Below, piece after piece: positions 28,818 to 37,400 of a DNA stretch of 64,000 nt. The stretch lies in the NCBI RefSeq assembly GCF_947489355.1, contig NZ_CANLDD010000013.1, forward strand, positions 30,135 to 94,134, read 5' to 3'. The notes under the pieces are model-generated. The model did no database searches, was not told the DNA's origin, and saw only the letters and a list, made by a program, of their open reading frames with translations. Each line of letters starts with the position of its first letter. The first letter of the stretch is position 1. Both the position numbers and the translations under genes were made by a program. The stretch comes from an uncultured Microbulbifer sp. Its GTDB lineage: Bacteria > Pseudomonadota > Gammaproteobacteria > Pseudomonadales > Cellvibrionaceae.

Positions 28818-29668
28818 TACCCGGATCCATGCACGCCGGGCCAGTACAAGGGGATCACTGAAAGCGCGGAAATTTCAACCGGGCATTGATCACTGAGCCG
28901 TTTTTCTGAGGTTGGCTAAAGAGATGAAAGATATCCTGCAAAATCTGTGTGTAAGCTGACCCGGTTCTTTGTCCTGTTGTCTGTTGTCACCTTTTCCCCA
29001 GTGGTGCCCGAAAACTCCGTACACTGCAACTTTTCCCTTGATTGACGTGCCTGAATTTTTCACTGACAACCATTACACCTTTTCCATAAAGCCAGTCGCG
29101 ATAACGGGTCTGCACTTGAAGAGAGGCACATATTGTCCACCATCTGCGCGACACCTTTTAGCTTCTCTGTTAGTGCGCTCCTCCAGACAACCCGGTGTTA
29201 CTCCAGTGGCGATGGAATCATCACCCCAATGCCCCCACTTTTCTAGCTGGGTTATTTCCGCGGTATTAAGGGCTATTGAAGGGGGCCTTTGAAGTTGCGA
29301 CATGTCCGCAGAATGCGTTGTAAACCCCACCAAAGGTGTTAACTTCATCCGGCCGAATTGGCCGCTGCAGTCAATGGCTCAGGCTCTCGCCAGCTGTTGC
29401 GGGGGCTTGGCGCCTTCAGGCTTCCTTCGGCGCTTCTTGTTGGCTTTGCTCCGGTCTTTTCAGCGGCCTTGATTGGTGCGGGCCCAGGCTCTAGCAAAGC
29501 TTTTGTCCGGCTCCCCTGGGTCCCATCGGCTATCTCTGAAGGATTTCCCGGCGCTAACACTGATGAATTTCGGAATCCAGCCCCTGTAAATATTTGCCAC
29601 ATGCGCCCTGTGTGGCAAAGTCGAGACAACTACGGTATCAAGTGTTATCTATACCCTAAGAGGTCACC
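28818..29668. other. 851-base gap without a recognisable gene
   Basis: Open frames on both strands here overlap each other and have odd composition. The minus-strand frame at 29073-29348 and the plus-strand frame at 29358-29672 are the longest, and neither has a ribosome binding site or a family motif. The segment sits between yicC and a membrane enzyme, where core genomes usually have no long gap. It may be decayed insertion DNA. Confidence 0.5.
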
Positions 29669-30913
29669 GTGAGTCTGATTACCCTTGCCATTCCTTTTTT
29701 TCTTATCGCTGTCCTGTCCGAACTCGCATTAGACCGCTGGAAAGGCTGGGGGGTCTACCGCCTTAACGACGCTCTCGGCAATCTCAGTACGGGCATCCTC
29801 AGCCGCATCTTGGGGCTGACCTATAAAAGTTTGTTCCTGGTTGTGTATATCCCGCTGTACCATTTGCTGGCGCCCTATTACCAGCTGGTGGGCGTCGACT
29901 GGTCCATGACCAATGGCTGGCACCTGTGTATTGCGGTCATCGCCTACGACTTCTGCTACTACTGGAAACACCGTATCAGTCACGAGATAAATCTCTTCTG
30001 GGCCGGGCACGTGGTGCACCACCAGAGCGAGGACTACAATCTCACCACCGCCCTGCGCCAATCGAGCGGCGGCCTGCAACTCGAGTGGGTCTTTTATCTG
30101 CCGCTGCTACTGATCGGCCTGCCCGCAGAGATGGTGATCACCGCCGGCGCCATAGATCTTCTCTACCAATTCTGGGTACATACACAAAAAATTCCCAAGA
30201 TACGCTGGATGGAGTGGTTCTTTATCACCCCGTCCAACCACCGGGTACATCACGCCCAGAACACGGTCTATGTAGACAAAAATTACGGTGGCATCCTGAT
30301 TTTATGGGACCGCCTGTTTGGCACCTACCAGGAGGAGCTCGACAGCGAACCCTGTATCTACGGCGTACGCAAACCCCTCAACACCTTCGACCCCCTGGCG
30401 GCCAACCTGCAGCATTTGAAGCGCATGGCACTGGATGCCTGGTACACCAAACGCTGGCGGGACAAACTTACCCTGTGGTTTCGCCCCACCGGCTACCGAC
30501 CTGCAGATGCGGAGGCGGCCATGCCCGTATCTTCCACCGACCTGACGCATTTCCAGCGCTTCAATCCCCGCATCCGCCGCGGCCGCCGCAACTATGCGCT
30601 GATCCAGCACCTGTGCTATTCCGTCGCCAGCCTGGCCCTGCTCTGGCTCAGTACACAACTGGGCTTTGCACCGCTGTTGGCGGTTGTGACCGCACTGGTA
30701 TTCTGCCTAATGGTCAACGGGCGCATCCTGGACGGGCACCTATGGGCCAGAGTTCTGGAGCCCCTGCGCCTGGGGCTTCTGGCCGGGGCCCTGCCGCTGC
30801 TAAGCGCCAAATTTGTGCCCGTTTTCACTGCCTATATTTTTATCAGCGCCCTGCTGTGGTGGTGGCTGGCAATCACGGACAAAAAAGATACCGTCGCCCT
30901 CGCTAGCCATTAG
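29669..30913 (+). CDS. Fatty acid hydroxylase superfamily membrane protein (alkylglycerol monooxygenase-like)
   Basis: This di-iron integral membrane enzyme has the three His boxes of the superfamily: HRISH (H101, H105), HVVHH (H114, H117, H118) and HRVHH (H191, H194, H195), plus H171. The stretch FWVHTQKIPKIRWMEWFFI and NYGGILILWDRLFGTY resemble alkylglycerol monooxygenase more than sterol desaturase. Hydrophobic helices occur at about 1-22, 45-75, 85-99 and 140-170, and four more at 315-405. It starts at GTG 29669 after AGAGGT. The substrate is unknown; an ether lipid or other membrane lipid is likely. It stands alone. Confidence 0.85.
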   Translation: MSLITLAIPFFLIAVLSELALDRWKGWGVYRLNDALGNLSTGILSRILGLTYKSLFLVVYIPLYHLLAPYYQLVGVDWSMTNGWHLCIAVIAYDFCYYWKHRISHEINLFWAGHVVHHQSEDYNLTTALRQSSGGLQLEWVFYLPLLLIGLPAEMVITAGAIDLLYQFWVHTQKIPKIRWMEWFFITPSNHRVHHAQNTVYVDKNYGGILILWDRLFGTYQEELDSEPCIYGVRKPLNTFDPLAANLQHLKRMALDAWYTKRWRDKLTLWFRPTGYRPADAEAAMPVSSTDLTHFQRFNPRIRRGRRNYALIQHLCYSVASLALLWLSTQLGFAPLLAVVTALVFCLMVNGRILDGHLWARVLEPLRLGLLAGALPLLSAKFVPVFTAYIFISALLWWWLAITDKKDTVALASH

Positions 30914-31126
30914 CAACGCGGGGCAAGTCTCTATCGCAGAAAGCCTGCGGTGATTGAGCACATGCGCACAGGCGATTCCGGCCGGCACCGGTGTGCAGAC
31001 GTTATCATGCACCTGAAACGCCCAACACTGCCCCCTCAACCCCGGTCGGTGTTTAACCTTTTCCCACTTTTATGTCCCATTGTTCCACCCCTTGCAGGCA
31101 CCGCAATGCCGGAGCTTGGGCTATAA

Positions 31127-31777
<651 letters not shown>

Positions 31778-31876
31778 GCTGATTGATCGAATTGCGTACA
31801 CTATATGGTCCGGTAAAATAGTCGCTCCCCCGAACACAATTTGCCCTCCGGGCACAGAGAATGGAACCGAAAGTTT

Positions 31877-32140
31877 ATGGCACGTATTACAGTTGAGGAC
31901 TGCCTGGAGCACGTCGACAACCGCTTCGAGCTTGTTATCGTGGGTAGCCGACGCGCCCGTCAGATCGCCACCGGCGGCCGGGACCCTCTGGTTCCAGAGG
32001 AAAACGACAAACCCACCGTGATCGCCCTGCGCGAAATCGGGGAAGGCCTGGTAGACGCCAGCGTCCTCAATGAACCGGATATTGATGAAACACCCGCCAC
32101 CATGGCGGCCCCGGCTTATCTCTCCGGCCAGGAAATCTGA
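31877..32140 (+). CDS. rpoZ: RNA polymerase omega subunit
   Basis: Omega helps assemble RNA polymerase and forms part of one ppGpp site. From ATG 31877 it has 87 residues starting [20 protein letters not shown], the diagnostic N-terminus. The frame extends upstream without sense. It is cotranscribed with spoT in most gammaproteobacteria; here the gap is 54 bases. Confidence 0.97.
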   Translation: MARITVEDCLEHVDNRFELVIVGSRRARQIATGGRDPLVPEENDKPTVIALREIGEGLVDASVLNEPDIDETPATMAAPAYLSGQEI

Positions 32141-32194
32141 TTCCGGTCTATTCCTGCTGAGTGTTAGTAAGTGATATGAGAGGCGCGCGCGGCA

Positions 32195-34312
32195 TTGCAC
32201 ACCATCGATAGTCTGGCCCACCGCCTCTCCTCATACCTGTCCCCCGATCAGATCCAGATAGTCCGCCGCGCCTATTTCTATGCCGAACAGGCCCACGACG
32301 GGCAGCAGCGCCGCTCCGGCGAACCCTATGTGACCCACCCCCTGGCGGTGGCAACCATTCTCGCGGGTATGCATATGGATCACGAGAGCCTGGCTGCGGC
32401 CATGCTGCACGACGTGATCGAGGATACCGGCATCCCCAAGGCGGCACTGGCGGAGCAGTTTGGCAGCGAGGTGGCCGATCTCGTCGACGGCGTCTCCAAG
32501 CTGACCCAGTTTGAAACCGACAGCGCGGCGGAAAAGCAGGCGGAAAACTTCCAGAAAATGGCCCTGGCCATGGCGCGGGATATTCGCGTCATCCTGGTAA
32601 AGCTGGCCGACCGCCTGCACAACATGCGCACCCTGGGCGCACTAAAACCGCAGAAACGTGCGCGTATCGCCCGCGAAACCCTGGAAATCTACGCACCTAT
32701 TGCCCACCGCCTGGGGATGAACGACGTGCGTATAGAATTCGAGGACCGCGCCTTCTTCGCCATCTACCCCCTGCGCGCCAGCCGGCTGCGCGCCGCCCTG
32801 GTTGCCGCACGCGGCAACCGCAAGGAACTACTCGAACAGATTCAGAACGCCATCGAACTGCGCCTGCAACGGGAGGGCATCAGCGCCCTGGTGATCGGCC
32901 GCGAGAAGCATCTTTTCAGTATTTACCAGAAGATGCGTGCGAAAAAGAAATCCTTCAAGGAGATCATGGACGTCTATGCCTTTCGCATCATCGTGGACAG
33001 CGTGGACACCTGCTACCGGGTACTCGGTGTGATGCACAGCCTGTATAAACCGGTGATTTCAGACTTCAAGGATTATATCGCTATCCCCAAATCCAACGGC
33101 TACCAGTCGCTGCACACCGTGCTGCTGGGTATGCACGGCGTACCGATCGAGGTACAGCTACGTACCAAGGAAATGGACGAGATGGCCAACAGCGGCATTG
33201 CCGCCCACTGGCTGTACAAGGCTTCCGGCGAAGAGGTGATCAACACCGGCGGCACCAGCCAGGTGCGCGCACGCCGCTGGGTGCAGGGGCTGCTGGAAAT
33301 GCAGCAGCGCGCAGGCGACTCCCTGGAGTTTATCGAGAATGTCAAGATCGACCTGTTCCCCGACGAAGTCTACGTGTTCACCCCAAAGGGCCAGATTATC
33401 GACCTGCCCGCCGGTGCCACCGCCGTGGACTTCGCCTATTCAGTCCATACGGATATCGGCAATACCTGTGTGGCCGTACGCATCAACCAACGCCTGGCGC
33501 CACTGTCGCAACCCCTGGAGAGCGGACAGAAAGTTGAAATTCTCACCCGTAAAAATGCCCAGCCGAATCCCAACTGGCTCAATTTTGTCGTTACCGCCAA
33601 GGCCCGCAGCGCTATTCGTCACTTCCTCAAGCACCAGCGCCACCACGACTCCATCGCCCTCGGCCGGCGCCTGCTGGAAAAAGCCCTGAGCAAGTTTGAA
33701 ACACGCCTGGAAGCACTGACCGAGGAGCAGCTGACACGAGGCCTGCAGGACGCCAAATGCGCGACCCTGGACAAGCTGCTGGAAGAGATTGGCCTCGGCA
33801 ATAAAGTCGCCTTCTCCGCAGCCAAGCTGCTGGCCCCGGCACACAGTGAAGAGGCCGAAATGAGCCATATCTCCTCACCGCTGACCATCGACGCCCAGGA
33901 GGGCATGATGATCAGCTTCGCACGCTGTTGCAGGCCAATCCCCGGAGATACCATTATTGGCCATATCAGCTCCGGCAAAGGAGTGGTCGTGCACCGGGAT
34001 ACCTGCCGCAATACTGGTGAATTTCGCGAACATCCGGAAAACATTATGCTGGTAAACTGGTCACCGGATGTCAAAGGGGACTTTCTCGGCGATGTGCGCG
34101 TGGAGGTGGAATCCGAACGCGGCATTATCGCGCGCCTGGCGACCCGGATTACGGAAGAGGGAGCCAGTATTGAGCAAATCAATGTGGATGAAAAAGATGC
34201 ACACAACAGTGTGATCTCCCTGACATTGGAAGTGGGCGGCCGGGTGCACCTGGCGAGGGTCATGAAGCGGCTGCGCAACCTGCCTTCGGTCATCCGCATC
34301 GCACGCCCCTAG
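32195..34312 (+). CDS. spoT: Bifunctional (p)ppGpp synthetase/hydrolase SpoT
   Basis: SpoT makes and degrades the stringent-response alarmone. The 705-residue protein probably starts at TTG 32195. The hydrolase HD domain has H48 and HDVIEDT (72-78). The synthetase domain has FRIIVDSVDTCYRVLG and IPKSNGYQSLHT. A TGS domain lies near 375-440, and a C-terminal ACT domain follows. One oddity: the motif normally RxKD in bifunctional enzymes reads DFKD (290-293), so the first basic residue is lost. It forms a likely operon with rpoZ. Confidence 0.96.
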   Translation: MHTIDSLAHRLSSYLSPDQIQIVRRAYFYAEQAHDGQQRRSGEPYVTHPLAVATILAGMHMDHESLAAAMLHDVIEDTGIPKAALAEQFGSEVADLVDGVSKLTQFETDSAAEKQAENFQKMALAMARDIRVILVKLADRLHNMRTLGALKPQKRARIARETLEIYAPIAHRLGMNDVRIEFEDRAFFAIYPLRASRLRAALVAARGNRKELLEQIQNAIELRLQREGISALVIGREKHLFSIYQKMRAKKKSFKEIMDVYAFRIIVDSVDTCYRVLGVMHSLYKPVISDFKDYIAIPKSNGYQSLHTVLLGMHGVPIEVQLRTKEMDEMANSGIAAHWLYKASGEEVINTGGTSQVRARRWVQGLLEMQQRAGDSLEFIENVKIDLFPDEVYVFTPKGQIIDLPAGATAVDFAYSVHTDIGNTCVAVRINQRLAPLSQPLESGQKVEILTRKNAQPNPNWLNFVVTAKARSAIRHFLKHQRHHDSIALGRRLLEKALSKFETRLEALTEEQLTRGLQDAKCATLDKLLEEIGLGNKVAFSAAKLLAPAHSEEAEMSHISSPLTIDAQEGMMISFARCCRPIPGDTIIGHISSGKGVVVHRDTCRNTGEFREHPENIMLVNWSPDVKGDFLGDVRVEVESERGIIARLATRITEEGASIEQINVDEKDAHNSVISLTLEVGGRVHLARVMKRLRNLPSVIRIARP

Positions 34313-34453
34313 GCAGGGTACCCGCCGCCATGCACAATTTACAAGCCGGTGGGCCTCCCCGCTTTCCTCTCTGTTGACGCTGCCATTTGTCGTTAAAGCG
34401 CGCTATATTTATCGGCTTTCCTTCTCAAATACCAACAGGTAAAGGAGTACCCT

Positions 34454-34837
34454 ATGCCCAACCGCGCAATTATAAAAACAGACAAGGCACCGGCCGCAGC
34501 GGGCACCTATTCCCAGGCGGTAAAGGTCAACAATACGGTTTACTTGTCCGGGCAGATCGGGCTTGATCCCCACACACAGCAAATGGTTTGCGGCAGTTTT
34601 GCCGACGAGGTGCGCCAGGTGTTTCGCAATCTGAAAGCCGTCTGTGAGGCGGCGGACGGCTCACTGCAACATATTGTAAAGCTGAACCTTTATATCACCG
34701 ACAGCGGCAACTTTGCCCGCCTCAACGAGGTGATGGCAGAATTCTTTCAGGAGCCCTACCCGGCGCGGGCGACTGTCGCCGTCAAGGAGCTGCCCCTGGG
34801 GGCACAATTTGAAGCCGAAGGCGTGATGGTGCCCTGA
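34454..34837 (+). CDS. ridA: RidA-family enamine/imine deaminase
   Basis: RidA hydrolyses reactive 2-aminoacrylate-type enamines made by PLP enzymes. The 127-residue protein begins with KTDKAPAAAGTYSQAVKV and ends with the signature ARATVAVKELPLGAQFEAEG, containing the substrate-binding Arg. A good ribosome binding site (AAAGGAG) precedes the ATG. Its position after spoT is common in pseudomonads. Confidence 0.95.
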   Translation: MPNRAIIKTDKAPAAAGTYSQAVKVNNTVYLSGQIGLDPHTQQMVCGSFADEVRQVFRNLKAVCEAADGSLQHIVKLNLYITDSGNFARLNEVMAEFFQEPYPARATVAVKELPLGAQFEAEGVMVP

Positions 34838-34910
34838 GCGCCTCCAGCCATTGCACCATCCGCGCCTGTAAACAATGCCGGAAAAACCGTCCGCTTCAAA
34901 CAACAGCGGC

Positions 34911-35795
34911 TCAGCCCTCCGCCGCCAGCAGGGCGCCGTAGCCGGCCTTGTAATCCGGGTATTTCAACGCGTAACCGCTGGCCAGCATACGCTGGTTCCC
35001 CAGCCTCTTTGAGCGCCGCACGCTGGTCTGTACTATCTCGCGCAAATGTGCACTGGTATACCCCATGGCCTTTACCAGCCACTGCTGCAGTTCGTACATG
35101 GGCACGGGTTTGCTGTCGGCAACGATATAGAGCGGTTCCGGCGTCCAGCCCTCCCTGTGCCGCTCGACCAGGTGCAGCAGAAAGCCGATACAGTCATCCA
35201 CATGGATACGGTTGCTGTACTGGGGCGGTTGCGGGGGTGCGCAGCGCCCGGCGCGAACCTGGGACAGCAAGCGGTCGCGGCCCGGCCCATAGATACCGGC
35301 AAAGCGCACAATACAGGCGGCAGGCACAGCCGCTCGTATTATTTCCTCCGCCTTCAACAGCGCCTCTCCCTGGAAACCGCCGGGCACCGGCGGAGTCTGC
35401 TCATCGATAAACTCCTCCCCACTCTGTCCATAGACCCGGGTGGAGGATACCCAGAGTACCAGTCGGGGCGGTTTGGGCAGAAGCGGAATCACCTCACCGA
35501 GCGCTCTGGCGGTTTCCACATAGGCCCGCTGGTAACCGCCGGGTGTATGTTCATCCGGGCTGAATGTGGCGAGGACAATATCGGCCCCGGTAACCAGCAA
35601 TCGCTCTATATCCCTCGCCCTGGTGGCATCCCCCCTGCGCCAGTTGACCGCATCTGCGCGGCGCTTGCTCGCCAGAGCCACCAGCGGGTTGCGCCGCATG
35701 CCGTACACCGTATATTTGTCGCGGTCTATATTCAGCGCCAGACGCGCTCCGAGGTCGCCACATCCAAGGACCCAAAGATTTTCTTGTTGTGTCAT
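34911..35795 (-). CDS. SDR-type NAD(P)-dependent epimerase/reductase (YeeZ-like)
   Basis: From ATG 35795 the protein has 294 residues. The N-terminal dinucleotide loop is LWVLGCGDLGARLA (about 7-20), and an extended-SDR Ser/Tyr motif appears as WVSSTRVYGQ with AGIYGPGRDRL further on. This is the YeeZ/atypical epimerase pattern; the substrate is not known. It converges on ridA. Upstream sequence to 35894 is open but lacks a start signal. Confidence 0.85.
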   Translation of the reverse strand: MTQQENLWVLGCGDLGARLALNIDRDKYTVYGMRRNPLVALASKRRADAVNWRRGDATRARDIERLLVTGADIVLATFSPDEHTPGGYQRAYVETARALGEVIPLLPKPPRLVLWVSSTRVYGQSGEEFIDEQTPPVPGGFQGEALLKAEEIIRAAVPAACIVRFAGIYGPGRDRLLSQVRAGRCAPPQPPQYSNRIHVDDCIGFLLHLVERHREGWTPEPLYIVADSKPVPMYELQQWLVKAMGYTSAHLREIVQTSVRRSKRLGNQRMLASGYALKYPDYKAGYGALLAAEG

Positions 35796-36026
35796 ATCGT
35801 TCCCGGCAAACAATGCGAAAAACCGCCCATCTGCCCTATTCCCTTGATTCTGTTTTATAGAGTCCTGCCAGAGAAACCCCAGATCTGGATGCACTCAAGC
35901 CCTGTTCGCCCAATACCTTCGAAAGGCTCCAGAATGATCCCGCAAACCATCGCGGGCTATCATCCATGAATACCGGTGCGGGGCACCGGCGGCCCCGCCA
36001 TACCGTCAACTGTGCCGGTTTTTTGC

Positions 36027-36290
36027 CTAATTACCGCGCCGCTTGAGCAGGCGGTAAATCGCAAGAAAGATAATTGCGCCAATGGTCGCTGTTATTATGT
36101 CGCCGAAACCAAAACCGGTCACTGGCCCGCCGATCCCCGCCAGGGCGCCCAGCCAACCACCGATAAAGGCACCGATAATGCCAATGGCCATAGTGACTAT
36201 CCAGCCACCGGGATCTTTTCCGGGCATAATCCACTTCGCCAAGGCGCCGGCAATCAGTCCGAGAATGACCCAGGATAGAATTCCCATCAC
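36027..36290 (-). CDS. GlsB/YeaQ/YmgE family stress membrane protein
   Basis: The 87-residue protein has three hydrophobic segments rich in Gly (ILSWVILGLIAGALAKW, IVTMAIGIIGAFIGGWLG, DIITATIGAIIFLAIYRLL). This is the transglycosylase-associated GlsB/YeaQ/YmgE family, often induced by stress. A stem with arms GCGGGGC/GCCCCGC lies downstream near 35980-36000. It is divergent from oxyR; the region between them has a perfect palindrome at 36324-36335. Confidence 0.88.
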   Translation of the reverse strand: MMGILSWVILGLIAGALAKWIMPGKDPGGWIVTMAIGIIGAFIGGWLGALAGIGGPVTGFGFGDIITATIGAIIFLAIYRLLKRRGN

Positions 36291-36323
36291 GCTTCTCCGT
36301 TCGCTGTGCTCCCATTAGATATA

Positions 36324-36335
36324 GCAAAATTTTGC
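36324..36335. promoter_or_regulatory. Perfect palindrome GCAAAATTTTGC between glsB-like gene and oxyR
   Basis: A 12-base perfect palindrome lies 34 bases before the glsB-like start. A second inverted repeat, AATTGG and CCAATT, sits at 36361-36366 and 36376-36381. Both are candidate operator sites in the divergent promoter region; the binding proteins are unknown. Confidence 0.35.
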
Positions 36336-36476
36336 GCCTCAATCCTCTAGGTGCGCTCATAATTGGTAAATTTTTCCAATTTTTGACTCCAGGCTACAGA
36401 GTGCGCCCAGATATTGGCCATCGGCTATTATATATGAATAATATCTATCACCAGAGAATAATTGATTACCTTTACT

Positions 36477-37400
36477 ATGACTCTCAATGAATTGCGTTAC
36501 ATCGTCACCCTCGCCCAGGAACAGCATTTCGGCCGTGCCGCCGAACGCTGCTACGTGAGCCAGCCAACACTGTCGATCGCAGTCAAGAAATTGGAAAAAG
36601 AGCTGGGTGTGGCGCTGTTTGAGCGCTCCAAGACCCGGGTACAAGCAACGCCTTTGGGAGAGCGCATCGTCGCCCAGGCCCAGCTGGTACTGGAACAGTC
36701 GGCGGCAATCAAGGACATCGCAAGCGCGGGCAAGGATCAGCTGGCCAGCCCGCTATCTGTGGGCGCAATCTTTACCATCGGACCCTATCTGTTCCCGCAC
36801 TTTATACCGCAACTGCAGCACCTGGCTCCGGAAATGCCCCTCTACGTGGAAGAGGGCTATACGGCCACCCTGCGCCGGCGCCTGCGCAAGGGGGATCTGG
36901 ATTCAATTATTATCGCGCTGCCTTTTACCGAGCCGGATGTGGTTACCCAACCCCTCTATGACGAGCCTTTCGTGGTGTTGCTGCCGGCGGGACACCCCCT
37001 GGCAGAGCACGAGAGCCTCTCTCCGGACCAGCTCACTGAGGACAATGTCCTGCTCCTTGGCGAAGGGCACTGCTTCCGTGATCAGGTCCTGGAGGCCTGC
37101 CCGCACCTGCACTTGAGCATGGAAAGGCACGCGGGTAGTGGAGGCATCCGCACCGCCTCCGACGGCAGCTCCCTGGAAACCCTGCGCCATATGGTGGCCT
37201 CCGGGCTCGGCATTACCATACTGCCCCTGTCCGCCGCCACAGCGCCGCAATACGCCAGTGGTCTGCTGGAAACCCGTCCCTTCACCGCGCCGGGGCCACA
37301 TCGCACCGTCGCCCTGGCCTGGCGAGCCAGTTTCCCGCGCCACCGCGCCATTGATATCCTGCGTGAGGCGATCAGCCAGTGTCATCTGATCGAACCCTAA
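36477..37400 (+). CDS. oxyR: Hydrogen peroxide sensor regulator OxyR (LysR family)
   Basis: OxyR activates peroxide defences after forming a disulfide. From ATG 36477 the protein has 307 residues; the frame upstream to a TTG at 36462 is not needed. The HTH lies at about 18-40 (GRAAERCYVSQPTLSIAVKK). The redox cysteines are C199 in GEGHCFRDQ and C208, the same numbers as in E. coli OxyR. Its 3' end overlaps recG by 22 bases, so the two are coupled, as in pseudomonads. Confidence 0.95.
   Translation: MTLNELRYIVTLAQEQHFGRAAERCYVSQPTLSIAVKKLEKELGVALFERSKTRVQATPLGERIVAQAQLVLEQSAAIKDIASAGKDQLASPLSVGAIFTIGPYLFPHFIPQLQHLAPEMPLYVEEGYTATLRRRLRKGDLDSIIIALPFTEPDVVTQPLYDEPFVVLLPAGHPLAEHESLSPDQLTEDNVLLLGEGHCFRDQVLEACPHLHLSMERHAGSGGIRTASDGSSLETLRHMVASGLGITILPLSAATAPQYASGLLETRPFTAPGPHRTVALAWRASFPRHRAIDILREAISQCHLIEP

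Noticed and set aside
29926..30906. 326-codon plus-strand frame overlapping the membrane hydroxylase
   Set aside because: Arg/Pro-rich shadow frame; the hydroxylase frame has the His boxes and membrane helices.
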